Below are positions 1 to 9,572 of a stretch of 64,000 bases of DNA, piece after piece. The position numbers and the translations under genes were made by a program. Within the stretch, counting starts at the first letter, position 1, and each line of letters starts with the position of its first letter. The DNA comes from Bradyrhizobium sp. MOS003 (GTDB lineage: Bacteria; Pseudomonadota; Alphaproteobacteria; Rhizobiales; Xanthobacteraceae): the NCBI RefSeq assembly GCF_003020125.1, contig NZ_PYFW01000007.1, forward strand, positions 1 through 64,000, in the 5' to 3' direction. The notes under the pieces were generated by a model. The model had not been told where the DNA came from. It worked only from the letters and a program-made list of their open reading frames with translations, and did no database searches.

Positions 1-1
1 G

Positions 2-1015
2 GTCAACGCCAACGGCACCGCGACGCTTGCGACCGCCACCGGCCAGACCAACTCGTCGATCAACGCCTCCGGCCAGCTCAAGATCTCGACCGGCGTCAAT
101 GCCGATCTGTCGGTCACGGGCACAGGCAACGCGCTGAACGTGCTCGGCCTTGCCGGCAACACCGGCACGGCAACCGCTTTCACGGCGGCCCGCACCTCCG
201 GCGTCGGCGGCATCTCCGGCAAGACCTTGACCTTCTCGTCCTTCAATGGCGGCACGGCGGTCAATGTCACGTTCGGCGACGGCACCAACGGCACGGTCAA
301 GACGCTCGATCAGCTCAATACCAAGCTTCAGGCCAACAACCTGACGGCGACGATCGACGCCAACGGCCTGCTGACGGTCTCCACCACCAACGACTACGCG
401 TCCTCGACCATCGGTTCGAGCGCCGCAGGTGGTTCGATCGGCGGAACGCTGACCTCGTCGCTGACCTTCTCGACGGCTTCCACCCCCGTCCAGGACACGG
501 TTGCCCAGACCTCGCGTTCCAACCTGGTCAACCAGTACAACAACATCCTGAACCAGATCGACACGACCTCGCAGGACTCCTCGTTCAACGGTGTCAACCT
601 CTTGAACGGCGACCAGCTCAAGCTGGTGTTCGACGAGACCGGCAAGTCGAACCTGAGCATCACGGGCGTGACCTACAACTCCAAGGGTCTGGGCCTCGCT
701 GCGCTGACCAGCGGTGTCGATTTCATCGACAACGCTGCGACCAACAAGGTGCTGTCGAACCTGAACGCCGCGTCGAGCACGCTGCGCTCGGAAGCGTCGA
801 GCCTTGGTTCGAACCTCTCGGTGGTGCAGGTTCGTCAGGACTTCAACAAGAGCCTGATCAACGTGCTGCAGACGGGTTCGTCCAACCTGACCCTGGCCGA
901 CACCAACACCGAAGCGGCCAACAGCCAGGCGCTGTCGACCCGCCAGTCCATCGCGGTCTCCGCGCTGTCGCTGGCCAACCAGTCGCAGCAGAGCGTGCTG
1001 CAGCTGCTCCGCTAA
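2..1015 (+). CDS. fliC: Flagellin, C-terminal part (cut by window start)
   Basis: Structural subunit of the flagellar filament, exported through the flagellar type III apparatus. The reading frame is open from base 2, so the N-terminus lies outside the window. What remains is the end of the central domain and the C-terminal helical domain, which ends in the usual flagellin pattern (LSLANQSQQSVLQLLR). The first 99 bases are identical to 2642-2740 of the next flagellin, and the 3' end (911-1077), including the terminator, is identical to 3552-3718. It is the first of four tandem paralogues. It is truncated by the window only; no stop or frameshift is seen. Confidence 0.95.
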   Translation, partial: VNANGTATLATATGQTNSSINASGQLKISTGVNADLSVTGTGNALNVLGLAGNTGTATAFTAARTSGVGGISGKTLTFSSFNGGTAVNVTFGDGTNGTVKTLDQLNTKLQANNLTATIDANGLLTVSTTNDYASSTIGSSAAGGSIGGTLTSSLTFSTASTPVQDTVAQTSRSNLVNQYNNILNQIDTTSQDSSFNGVNLLNGDQLKLVFDETGKSNLSITGVTYNSKGLGLAALTSGVDFIDNAATNKVLSNLNAASSTLRSEASSLGSNLSVVQVRQDFNKSLINVLQTGSSNLTLADTNTEAANSQALSTRQSIAVSALSLANQSQQSVLQLLR

Positions 1016-1044
1016 GTCGCGGACCACATCGCAAGCAAGATCCG

Positions 1045-1078
1045 GCGGCGGGGCTTCGGCCCCGCCGCTTTCTTTTTT
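1045..1078 (+). terminator. Rho-independent terminator after first flagellin
   Basis: Perfect 10-bp stem GCGGCGGGGC with a TTCG tetraloop, followed by a T-rich run. It starts 30 bases after the stop codon. The same hairpin follows the second flagellin, and related ones follow the third and fourth, so each flagellin is probably its own transcription unit. Confidence 0.92.
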
Positions 1079-1373
1079 GCGCTGGCATCAGAATGTCGCC
1101 ATGAGATGAGAATGATGCAATCGAATGCAGCCAATTGCTCACTCTGAGTTATGGTTGACAAGTGGCAAACGCTTCGTCGCTGCACCGAAAAGCGTCATTC
1201 TTTCATGACGATATGAGCGAACACGTTCTGGCTCCGAACGCGCGTATGGTGAATCCGGGCAAGGCCTGCCGCGACACGCTTCATGCTTTGTTAGCCGTCT
1301 GCGTTCACCGTCCCGGCCATCGATTAATCCTAATCGAAGTTAGTTGCGTTGCGTACCAGAAGGGTAACACTCA
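1079..1373 (+). promoter_or_regulatory. Promoter and leader region of second flagellin
   Basis: About 295 bases with no gene. It contains a GTTAGCC element (about 1292) in a context (GCTTCA..CTTTGTTAGCC) that recurs upstream of the third flagellin near 3902-3920, and an AGAAGGGTAA leader just before the ATG that is also shared. The GTTAGCC resembles a degenerate CtrA half-site (TTAACC). No convincing sigma54 GG-N10-GC promoter was found. The role is inferred from conservation between paralogues. Confidence 0.55.
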
Positions 1374-3656
1374 ATGTCCGGTATTGTTCTCTCCTCGTCG
1401 GTTCGTCAGAACCTGCTCTCCCTCCAGTCCACCGCTGATCTTCTCGCCACCACCCAGAGCCGCCTGTCGACCGGTAAGAGCGTCAACTCGGCCCTGGACA
1501 ATCCCACCAACTTCTTCACCGCCCAGTCGCTCGACAACCGCGCCAGCGACATCAACAACCTGCTCGACGGCATCGCCAACGGCGTGCAGGTGCTGCAGGC
1601 CGCCAACACCGGCATCACCTCGCTGCAGAAGCTGATCGACTCCGCGAAGTCGATCGCGAACCAGGCGCTGCAGACCACGGTCGGCTACTCCACGAAGTCG
1701 AACGTCTCCACCACGATCTCGGGTGCGACGGCGGCCGACCTGCGCGGCACCACCTCGTACGCCAGTGCGACTGCGAGCAGCAACGTGCTGTATAGCGGCG
1801 CGGCCGGCGGCACCACCGCGGCGGGCGGCACCACGACCCTCGGTGCCACCATCGGCACCTTCACCGGCACCACCGCGACGACCGGCGCCGGCGGTACCAC
1901 GGCCCTGACCGGCACCATCACCCTGATCGCCACCAACGGCACGACCGCGACCGGCCTTGCCGGTGTGGCGCAGCCGGCTGACGGCGACACGCTGACGGTG
2001 AACGGCAAGACCATCACCTTCCGTGCCGGCACCGCGCCGGCGACGACCGCCGTTCCGACCGGCTCGGGCGTCAGCGGCAACCTCGTCACCGACGGCAGCG
2101 GCAACAGCACCGTTTATCTCGGCACCGCCGGCACGCCGGCTGCGACCGTCAACGACCTGTTGAGCGCGATCGATCTTGCCAGCGGCGTCAAGACGGTGTC
2201 CATCACCTCGGGTGCCGCGACGCTCGCAACGAGCACTGGTCAGACTGCCTCGAGCGTCGCTGCGAGTGCCGTCACGCTGAAGAGCTCGACGGGTGCGGAC
2301 CTGAACGTCACCGGCAAGGCCGACCTGCTCAATGCGCTTGGCCTGACCTCTGCCGTGGGCGGCGGCAACGCTACCGTCAGCGCCAACCGCACCTCGAGCT
2401 CAGGTTCGCTGGGCGCGACGATTGCGGACGGCTCGACGCTGAACGTCGACGGTCACGTCATCACGTTCAAGAACGCCCCGATCCCGGGTTCGACCGGTGC
2501 TCCGAGCGTTCCGAGCGGGTTCGGTGCGAGCGGCAACGTCCTCACCGACGGCGCCGGCAACTCGACGGTCTATCTGCAGGGCGGCACGGTCAATGACGTG
2601 CTGAAGGCGATCGACCTTGCCAGCGGCGTTCAGACCGCCACGGTCAACGCCAACGGCACCGCGACGCTTGCGACCGCCACCGGCCAGACCAACTCGTCGA
2701 TCAACGCCTCCGGCCAGCTCAAGATCTCGACCGGCGTCAACGCCGATCTGTCGATCACCGGCACCGGCAACGCGCTGAACGTGCTGGGCCTTGCCGGCAA
2801 CACCGGGACCGCCACCGCCTTCACCGCGGCGCGCACCTCCGGCGTGGGCGGCCTCACCGGCAAGACTTTGACCTTCTCCTCCTTCAATGGTGGCACGGCG
2901 GTCAATGTCACGTTCGGCGACGGCACCAACGGCACGGTCAAGACGCTCGATCAGCTCAACTCGAAGCTTCAGGCCAACAACCTGTCGGCGACGATCGACG
3001 CCAACGGCCTGCTGACGGTCTCCACCACCAACGACTACGCGTCCTCGACCATCGGGTCGACGGCCGCAGGTGGTGCGATCGGCGGAACGCTGACCTCGGC
3101 GTTGACCTTCTCGACGGCTTCCAGCCCCGTCCAGGACACGGTTGCCCAGACGTCCCGTGCCAACCTGGTCAACCAGTACAACAACATCCTCCAGCAGATC
3201 GACTCGACCGCCCAGGACTCCTCGTTCAACGGCGTCAACCTGCTGAATGGTGACCAGCTCAAGCTGGTGTTCGACGAGACTGCCAAGTCGAGCCTCAGCA
3301 TCACCGGCGTGACCTACAACTCCAAGGGTCTGGGCCTCGCTGCGTTGACCAGCGGTGTCGACTTCATCGACAACGCTGCCACCAACAAGGTGCTGACCAA
3401 CCTCAACTCGGCGTCGAGCACGCTGCGTTCGGAAGCTTCGGCTCTGGGCTCGAACCTCACGATCGTGCAGGTTCGTCAGGACTTCAACAAGAACCTGATC
3501 AACGTGCTGCAGACCGGCTCGTCCAACCTGACGCTGGCCGATACCAACGTCGAAGCGGCCAACAGCCAGGCGCTGTCGACCCGCCAGTCCATCGCGGTCT
3601 CCGCGCTGTCGCTGGCCAACCAGTCGCAGCAGAGCGTGCTGCAGCTGCTCCGCTAA
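1374..3656 (+). CDS. fliC: Flagellin (large, 760 aa)
   Basis: Filament subunit. Residues 1 to about 110 form the conserved N-terminal helical region (start MSGIVLSSSVRQNLLSLQ), and the last 110 residues form the C-terminal helices. The roughly 540-residue centre is Gly/Thr/Ala-rich. It contains two related units of about 149 residues, starting near residue 203 (DGDTLTVNGKTITF) and residue 352 (DGSTLNVDGHVITF), then a third block with a TFSSFNGGT motif near 490. This fits the DUF1522-type insertions known from rhizobial flagellins. Enteric flagellins are about 500 residues, so this one is unusually long. It starts at the ATG after an AGAAGG ribosome-binding site. In B. japonicum a four-flagellin set makes the thick subpolar filament (from memory); this array probably corresponds to it. 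Confidence 0.96.
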   Translation: MSGIVLSSSVRQNLLSLQSTADLLATTQSRLSTGKSVNSALDNPTNFFTAQSLDNRASDINNLLDGIANGVQVLQAANTGITSLQKLIDSAKSIANQALQTTVGYSTKSNVSTTISGATAADLRGTTSYASATASSNVLYSGAAGGTTAAGGTTTLGATIGTFTGTTATTGAGGTTALTGTITLIATNGTTATGLAGVAQPADGDTLTVNGKTITFRAGTAPATTAVPTGSGVSGNLVTDGSGNSTVYLGTAGTPAATVNDLLSAIDLASGVKTVSITSGAATLATSTGQTASSVAASAVTLKSSTGADLNVTGKADLLNALGLTSAVGGGNATVSANRTSSSGSLGATIADGSTLNVDGHVITFKNAPIPGSTGAPSVPSGFGASGNVLTDGAGNSTVYLQGGTVNDVLKAIDLASGVQTATVNANGTATLATATGQTNSSINASGQLKISTGVNADLSITGTGNALNVLGLAGNTGTATAFTAARTSGVGGLTGKTLTFSSFNGGTAVNVTFGDGTNGTVKTLDQLNSKLQANNLSATIDANGLLTVSTTNDYASSTIGSTAAGGAIGGTLTSALTFSTASSPVQDTVAQTSRANLVNQYNNILQQIDSTAQDSSFNGVNLLNGDQLKLVFDETAKSSLSITGVTYNSKGLGLAALTSGVDFIDNAATNKVLTNLNSASSTLRSEASALGSNLTIVQVRQDFNKNLINVLQTGSSNLTLADTNVEAANSQALSTRQSIAVSALSLANQSQQSVLQLLR

Positions 3657-3685
3657 GTCGCGGACCACATCGCAAGCAAGATCCG

Positions 3686-3718
3686 GCGGCGGGGCTTCGG
3701 CCCCGCCGCTTTCTTTTT
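3686..3718 (+). terminator. Rho-independent terminator after second flagellin
   Basis: Same perfect hairpin as at 1045 (10-bp stem, TTCG loop, T-run). The sequence from 3552 to 3718 is identical to 911-1077, which extends paralogue identity into non-coding DNA. Confidence 0.92.
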
Positions 3719-3997
3719 GGCTGCGCGAGATCGCGCGGCGGGGAGGGGGCGCTCGAAAAAAGTAACCATCAAAAGTAACCAGCGGTTATGGTTAATGGAG
3801 CGTAAGCGCCGGGAATTCTCAATGATTTCAGGGGTATTGCGAACCGCGCGCGCGCCGTCTGACCGGTCATGGTGAACCGGCGCTTATGCAAGCCGCGCGC
3901 GCTTCACCCTTTGTTAGCCATGTCGCGGCACGCTGGCCCCGTCACTCGATCCAGAAGCGATCGAACGAAGACGCGTAAGCCAGAAGGGTAAAGAGTC
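3719..3997 (+). promoter_or_regulatory. Promoter and leader region of third flagellin
   Basis: Gene-free stretch of 279 bases. It contains an inverted TTAACCAT (as ATGGTTAA, 3788-3795), two AGTAACCA copies, and the CTTTGTTAGCCAT element near 3910 that is shared with the second flagellin's leader. The ATG is preceded by CAGAAGGGTAA, as in that gene. A promoter is inferred; its exact position is not clear. Confidence 0.5.
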
Positions 3998-6280
3998 ATG
4001 TCCGGTATTGTTCTCTCTGCGTCGGTTCGCCAGAACCTCCTCTCTCTCCAGTCCACCGCCGATCTTCTCGCCACCACACAGAACCGTTTGTCGACCGGCA
4101 GAAGCGTCAACTCGGCGCTCGACAATCCCACCAACTTCTTCACCGCCCAGTCGCTCGACAACCGCGCCAGCGACATCAACAACCTGCTCGACGGCATCGC
4201 CAACGGCGTGCAGGTGCTGCAGGCCGCCAATACCGGCCTGACCTCGCTGCAGAAGCTGATCGACTCCGCGAAGTCGATCGCCAACCAGGCGCTGCAGACC
4301 ACGGTCGGCTACTCCACCAAGTCCAACGTCTCGACCACGATCGCCGGTGCGACCGCGGCTGACCTGCGCGGCACGACGAGCTTTGCCAGCGCCACCGCGA
4401 GCAGCAACGTGCTGTATAACGGTACGGCCGGCGGCACCACCGCGGCGAACGGCACCACGACGCTCGGGGCCACCATCGGCGTGTTCGCAAGCACTGGCGC
4501 AACGACCGGCGCCGCCGGTACGACGACCCTCGAAGGCACCATCACCCTGATCGCCACCAACGGCACGACCGCGACCGGCCTTGCCGGTGTGGCGCAGCCG
4601 GCTGACGGCGACACGCTGACGGTGAACGGCAAGACCATCACCTTCCGCAGCGGTTCAGCTCCGGCCTCGACCGCGGTTGCGTCCGGTTCGGGCGTCAGCG
4701 GCAACCTCGTCACCGATGGCAGCGGCAACACCATTGTCTATCTCGGCACCGCGGGCACTCCGGCTGCGACCGTCAACGATCTGTTGACCGCAATCGATCT
4801 TGCCAGCGGTGTCAAGACAGTGTCCATCAGCTCCGGTGCTGCGACGATCGCCACGAGCGTCGGCCAGACTGCCTCGACCGTTGCCGGCGGCGCCGTCACG
4901 CTGAGGAGCTCGACAGGCGCGGATCTGAGCGTCACCGGCAAGGCCGACCTGCTCAAGGCGCTCGCGCTGACTACGGCGACGGGTGCAGGCAACGCCAACA
5001 TCGAGGTCAACCGAACCACGACCGCGGCCTCGCTGGGTGCGACGATTGCGGACGGCTCGACGCTGAACGTCGACGGTCACGTCATCACCTTCAAGAACGC
5101 GCCGGTGCCGGGTTCGACCGGCGCTCCGAGCGTTCCGAGCGGTTATGGCGCGAACGGCAATGTCATCACCGACGGCAACGGCAATTCGATCGTCTATCTG
5201 CAGGCCGGCACGGTCAACGACGTGCTGAAGGCGATCGACCTCGCCACCGGCGTGCAGACGGCGACCATCAACGCCAACGGCACCGCGACGCTTGCGACCG
5301 GCACCGGTCAGTCGAACTCGACGATCAACACCTCCGGTCAGCTCAAGATCTCGACCGGCATCAACGCCGATCTGTCGATCACCGGCACCGGAAACGCACT
5401 TAACGTGTTCGGCCTCGCGGGCAACACCGGCAACGCAACGGCGTTCTCCGCCGCCCGCACGTCCGGCATCGGCGGCCTCAGCGGCAAGACCTTGACCTTC
5501 TCGTCCTTCAACGGCGGCACGGCGGTCAACGTCACCTTCGGCGACGGCACCAACGGTACCGTCAAGACGCTCGATCAGCTCAACTCGAAGCTTCAGGCCA
5601 ACAACCTGTCCGCGACGATCGACGCCAACGGCCTGCTGACCATCACCGCGTCCAACGACTATGCGTCCTCGACGCTCGGCTCGACGACTGCCGGCGGCGC
5701 GATCGGCGGCACGCTCACCACGGCGCTGACGTTCTCGACGGCTTCCAACCCCGTCCAGGATGCGGTTGCCCAGACGGCGCGTGCCAATCTGGTGTCTCAG
5801 TACAACAACATCCTGAACCAGATCGACACGACCTCGCAGGACTCCTCGTTCAACGGCGTCAACCTCTTGAACGGCGACCAGCTCAAGCTGGTGTTCGACG
5901 AGACCGGCAAGTCGAGCCTGAACATCACCGGCGTGACCTACAACTCGAAGGGTCTGGGTCTTGCCGCGCTGACGGTCGGCGTCGACTTCATCGACAACGC
6001 CGCGGCCAACAGGGTTTTGACCAACCTGAACGCCGCGTCGAGTACGCTGCGCTCGGAAGCCTCGGCTCTGGGCTCCAACCTCTCGGTTGTGCAGATCCGT
6101 CAGGACTTCAACAAGAACCTGATCAACGTGCTGCAGACCGGCTCGTCCAACCTGACCCTGGCCGACACCAATGTCGAGGCGGCCAACAGCCAGGCGCTGT
6201 CGACCCGCCAGTCGATCGCGGTCTCCGCGCTGTCGCTGGCCAACACCTCGCAGCAGAGCGTGCTCCAGCTGCTTCGCTAA
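3998..6280 (+). CDS. fliC: Flagellin (large, 760 aa)
   Basis: Third tandem flagellin, the same length as the previous one and collinear with it throughout. It has the conserved N-terminal region (MSGIVLSASVRQNLLSLQ), two central repeat units and the conserved C-terminal helices. Most differences lie in the central units (for example AGATAADLRGTTSF and EGTITL), the surface-exposed part in known flagellins. It has its own leader and its own terminator (6309), so it is probably transcribed alone. Function is filament structure; a distinct role versus the paralogues cannot be read from sequence. Confidence 0.96.
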   Translation: MSGIVLSASVRQNLLSLQSTADLLATTQNRLSTGRSVNSALDNPTNFFTAQSLDNRASDINNLLDGIANGVQVLQAANTGLTSLQKLIDSAKSIANQALQTTVGYSTKSNVSTTIAGATAADLRGTTSFASATASSNVLYNGTAGGTTAANGTTTLGATIGVFASTGATTGAAGTTTLEGTITLIATNGTTATGLAGVAQPADGDTLTVNGKTITFRSGSAPASTAVASGSGVSGNLVTDGSGNTIVYLGTAGTPAATVNDLLTAIDLASGVKTVSISSGAATIATSVGQTASTVAGGAVTLRSSTGADLSVTGKADLLKALALTTATGAGNANIEVNRTTTAASLGATIADGSTLNVDGHVITFKNAPVPGSTGAPSVPSGYGANGNVITDGNGNSIVYLQAGTVNDVLKAIDLATGVQTATINANGTATLATGTGQSNSTINTSGQLKISTGINADLSITGTGNALNVFGLAGNTGNATAFSAARTSGIGGLSGKTLTFSSFNGGTAVNVTFGDGTNGTVKTLDQLNSKLQANNLSATIDANGLLTITASNDYASSTLGSTTAGGAIGGTLTTALTFSTASNPVQDAVAQTARANLVSQYNNILNQIDTTSQDSSFNGVNLLNGDQLKLVFDETGKSSLNITGVTYNSKGLGLAALTVGVDFIDNAAANRVLTNLNAASSTLRSEASALGSNLSVVQIRQDFNKNLINVLQTGSSNLTLADTNVEAANSQALSTRQSIAVSALSLANTSQQSVLQLLR

Positions 6281-6308
6281 TAAGCAACTGAAATCACTAA
6301 ATAAAACC

Positions 6309-6343
6309 GGGCGGCGGGGCCATTTGCCCCGCCGCCCATTTTT
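6309..6343 (+). terminator. Rho-independent terminator after third flagellin
   Basis: 12-bp perfect stem (GGGCGGCGGGGC) with a CATTT loop, followed by ATTTTT. It begins about 28 bases after the stop codon. Confidence 0.92.
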
Positions 6344-6390
6344 GCGTTCCGAGGTGGGGGAGGGCCTTCACGAGCCATTAACCGTGTCTC

Positions 6391-6406
6391 TTAAACCGGC
6401 GTTAAC
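6391..6406 (+). promoter_or_regulatory. CtrA-type box upstream of fourth flagellin
   Basis: The sequence reads TTAA, seven bases, TTAAC, followed by CAT. This is exactly the two-half-site spacing known for the cell-cycle regulator CtrA. It lies 94 bases before the ATG. A further TTAACC is present at 6379. Binding is inferred from the motif only. Confidence 0.65.
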
Positions 6407-6499
6407 CATACTTTAAAGGACACCTCCTAAAACTGGACAAAAGCCCGCTTTCGAGACCGCGCGGCCGATTCGTATCCGGTTCAAGAGGAAGACTCGCCA

Positions 6500-8791
6500 A
6501 TGTCCAACATCGTTCTCTCGGCGTCCGTTCGCCAGAACCTGTTGTCGCTGCAGTCGACGGCCGACTTGCTGGCCACGACGCAGGAGCGGCTGTCGACCGG
6601 CAAAAAGGTCAATACCGCGCTCGACAATCCCACCAACTTCTTCACGGCGCAGGGGCTGGACAATAGGGCGAGCGACATCAGCAACCTGCTCGACGGCATC
6701 AATAACGGTGTCCAGGTGCTGCAGGCCGCCAACACCGGCATCACCTCGCTGCAGAAGCTGATCGACTCCGCGAAGTCGATCGCCAACCAGGCGCTGCAGA
6801 CCACGGTCGGCTACTCCACCAAGTCCAACGTCTCGACCACGATTCCCGGCGCGACCCCGGCCGATTTGCGCGGCACGACCTCCTATGCCAGCGCGACCGC
6901 CAAGAGCAACGTGCTCTATACCGGTGCAGCCGGTGGCGTGACCCCGGTCACCGGAACTGCCGCGCTTGGCGCATCGCTCGGCTCGACCGCCGGCGCCTTC
7001 ATCGGCACGGCAGTGACCGCGGCCGACGGCACCACCGCGCTGTCCGGCACCGCCACGCTGGTCGGCACTACTACGTCCACCACATTCAGCAGTGCGCCTG
7101 CGGACGGCGACACCATCACGGTGAACGGCAAGACCATCACCTTCCGCACCGGCATCGCGCCGAGCACGCAGCCGACCGGCTGGGGCCTCGACGCCAGCGG
7201 GCACATCGCTACGGACGGCAACGGCAATTCGATCGTCTATGAAGGAACGGCGGCTGCCCCCGGGGCAACCATCAACGATGTCCTCAGTGCGATCGACCTC
7301 GCCAGCGGCGTCAAGACTGCGACGATCAGTGCGGGGGCGGCGACCATCGCGGTCAGCGGTGCGGCTGGTCCCGTCGGCACGCTGCAGGTGGCATCCTCCA
7401 TCACGGCAGGCGCAACGACGCTTAAGAGCTCGACCGGCGCCGATCTGAGCGTGACCGGAAAGGCCGATTTCCTCAAGGCGCTTGGTCTGACCGCCGCGAC
7501 CGGCGCCGGCAACGCCAACGTCACCGCGGCCCGCTCGACGACCGCCGGCTCGCTCGGCACTCTCGTTCAAGACGGCTCGACCCTGAACATCGACGGTCAC
7601 ACCATCACATTCAAGAACGCGCAGACGCCGCAATCGGCGGCGAGCGTGGCCACCGGCTATGGCGTCAACGGCAATGTCGTCACCGACGGCAACGGCAACT
7701 CGACCGTCTATATCCAGAGCGCGACGCTGACCGACCTGTTGAACGCGGTCGACCTCGCCACCGGCGTCAAGACGGCGAATATCTTCAACGGCGCGGCTGC
7801 ACTGTCGACCACCGCGGGCCAGATCCCGTCCTCGGTCAATAGCAGCGGTCAGCTTGCGCTCTCCACCGGTATCAACGCCGATCTCTCGATCACCGGCACC
7901 GGCAACGCCCTCAGCGCGTTCGGCCTCAGCGGCAACACGGGAACCGCGACCGCCTTCACCGCCGCGCGGACCTCCGGCGTCGGCGGCGTCAGCGGCAAGA
8001 CCCTGACCTTCTCCTCCTTCAACGGCGGCACGCCGGTGAACGTTACCTTCGGCGACGGCACCAACGGCACCGTCAAGACGCTCGACCAGCTCAATGTGCA
8101 GCTGCAGGCCAACCACCTGACGGCGACGATCGATGCCAATGGCGTGCTGACGGTCACCACCGTCAACGAATACGCGTCCTCGACCCTCGGTTCGACGGCC
8201 GCAGGCGGCGCGGTCGGCGGTACGCTCACCGGCGTGCTCGCCTTCACCACCGCGCAGCCGCCGGTTCAGGACCCCGTCGCGCAGACCGCGCGGTCGAGCC
8301 TGGTCAGTCAGTTCAACAACATCCTGGCGCAGATCGACACGACCTCGCAGGACTCGTCCTTCAACGGCATCAACCTGCTCAACGGCGACACGCTGAAGCT
8401 GGTCTTCAACGAGACCGGCAGCTCCACGCTCGGCATCAACGGCGTCGTGTTCAACGCGGCCGGCCTCGGCCTCAGCAATCTCGTTCCCGGCACCGACTTC
8501 ATCGACAACGGCGCCACCAACAAGGTGCTGGCCAGCCTGAATGCCGCCTCGAGCAGGCTGCGCTCGGAAGGATCATCGCTCGGTTCGAACCTCTCGATCG
8601 TGCAGGTGCGTCAGGACTTCTCCAAGAACCTGATCAACGTGCTGCAGACCGGCTCGTCCAATTTGACGCTGGCCGACACCAACGAGGAAGCGGCCAACAG
8701 CCAGGCGCTGTCGACCCGCCAGTCGATCGCGGTGTCCGCGCTGTCGCTGGCCAACCAGTCGCAGCAGAGCGTGCTGCAGCTGCTCCGCTAA
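6500..8791 (+). CDS. fliC: Flagellin (large, 763 aa), most divergent of the four
   Basis: Fourth tandem flagellin. It starts at MSNIVLSASVRQNLLSLQ, preceded by AAGAGGAAG as ribosome-binding site. The ends are conserved, but the first central unit (residues 140-330) is clearly different from the others and the second carries many substitutions. It differs from the first three at more positions along its whole length, so it is probably the oldest branch. It is the only one with a full TTAA-N7-TTAAC box upstream, which hints at different timing of expression (inference). Confidence 0.96.
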   Translation: MSNIVLSASVRQNLLSLQSTADLLATTQERLSTGKKVNTALDNPTNFFTAQGLDNRASDISNLLDGINNGVQVLQAANTGITSLQKLIDSAKSIANQALQTTVGYSTKSNVSTTIPGATPADLRGTTSYASATAKSNVLYTGAAGGVTPVTGTAALGASLGSTAGAFIGTAVTAADGTTALSGTATLVGTTTSTTFSSAPADGDTITVNGKTITFRTGIAPSTQPTGWGLDASGHIATDGNGNSIVYEGTAAAPGATINDVLSAIDLASGVKTATISAGAATIAVSGAAGPVGTLQVASSITAGATTLKSSTGADLSVTGKADFLKALGLTAATGAGNANVTAARSTTAGSLGTLVQDGSTLNIDGHTITFKNAQTPQSAASVATGYGVNGNVVTDGNGNSTVYIQSATLTDLLNAVDLATGVKTANIFNGAAALSTTAGQIPSSVNSSGQLALSTGINADLSITGTGNALSAFGLSGNTGTATAFTAARTSGVGGVSGKTLTFSSFNGGTPVNVTFGDGTNGTVKTLDQLNVQLQANHLTATIDANGVLTVTTVNEYASSTLGSTAAGGAVGGTLTGVLAFTTAQPPVQDPVAQTARSSLVSQFNNILAQIDTTSQDSSFNGINLLNGDTLKLVFNETGSSTLGINGVVFNAAGLGLSNLVPGTDFIDNGATNKVLASLNAASSRLRSEGSSLGSNLSIVQVRQDFSKNLINVLQTGSSNLTLADTNEEAANSQALSTRQSIAVSALSLANQSQQSVLQLLR

Positions 8792-8824
8792 TCTCGCAGC
8801 GCAAGATCGCGATACGATATATCG

Positions 8825-8855
8825 CGGCGGGGCTAACGCTCCGCCGTTCTTTTTT
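8825..8855 (+). terminator. Rho-independent terminator after fourth flagellin
   Basis: 9-bp stem CGGCGGGGC/GCTCCGCCG with one G-T pair and a TAAC loop, followed by TTCTTTTTT. It separates the flagellins from flaF. Confidence 0.9.
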
Positions 8856-9087
8856 GAGGGAGATCGCTAAGACGAGATTAGCCGAGATCGACACGTATCA
8901 CGCGAAGCGAATTTACTTCGTGCATGCATCGATCTAGCGTTGCGCCAACGAAGAGCTCCGCGCCCCGTAATTATCCGGAGTGCTTCGAAGCACAACACGT
9001 AAGCAAATCTTAAGCGGTGCTGCCTAGGGTTGGAAAAGAAATCCTTAAGCGCTTACAACGCGCTAGGTTACCTCCAGGGTGTGATTG

Positions 9088-9456
9088 ATGTCGAATTCCG
9101 CTGCCTCGGCTTATGCGCGTGTTGCAACGACCACCGCATCTCCTCGCGACATCGAGGCGCAGACCCTGCTCAAGGCCGCGAACAAGCTCCAGGATGCGGT
9201 GAACAACGCCGATCCGCTCAGCGAGCAGACCATGCAAGCCCTGATGTTCAACCGCAAGCTCTGGACCATCTTTCTGAGCGAGGCGATGCGCGACAACAAT
9301 CCGCAGCCGATCGACGTCCGGCAGAAGATCGCCAACATCAGCGTGTTCGTGCTGAGCCAGACCGCGGCGCTGCAGATGAGCCCGCAGTTCGATCACTTCC
9401 GTCCGCTGATCGAGATCAACCGCAACATCGCCGCGGGCCTGTCCGGGCGGCCGTGA
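9088..9456 (+). CDS. flaF: Flagellar biosynthesis regulator FlaF
   Basis: Small cytoplasmic protein (122 aa) of the FlaF family. In Caulobacter FlaF is needed for flagellin secretion and acts opposite FlbT, which represses flagellin mRNA translation. The sequence shows the family pattern, with AYARV near the N-terminus, LLKAANKLQ, FNRKLWTIFLSEA and LPxQxxxxIANISVFV-like segments. ATG 9088 is chosen; a TTG directly before it is less likely. The gene follows the flagellins on the same strand, as expected for a gene controlling their output. The usual partner flbT is not in the window on either strand. Confidence 0.9.
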   Translation: MSNSAASAYARVATTTASPRDIEAQTLLKAANKLQDAVNNADPLSEQTMQALMFNRKLWTIFLSEAMRDNNPQPIDVRQKIANISVFVLSQTAALQMSPQFDHFRPLIEINRNIAAGLSGRP

Positions 9457-9572
9457 CGGCTGCTGGTGATGCGCGGCATCACCAGCAGCTTGGACCTTCG
9501 TCTTTCGGCAACGCGAATTTCGCGCTGACCGGTACCGGTCAGACGCAGCAGAACGTCGCTAATACCTGATCG

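Noticed and set aside
1140..1180. Possible sigma54 promoter before the second flagellin (TGGCAAACGC...)
   Set aside because: The GG-N10-GC core is not met properly and nothing similar is seen before the other flagellins.
6413..8116. Long open frame on the minus strand within the fourth flagellin (567 codons)
   Set aside because: It is the shadow of a high-GC gene: composition is Arg/Gly/Val-rich without family pattern, and the flagellin on the other strand is certain. The same holds for 2400-3668 on the minus strand.
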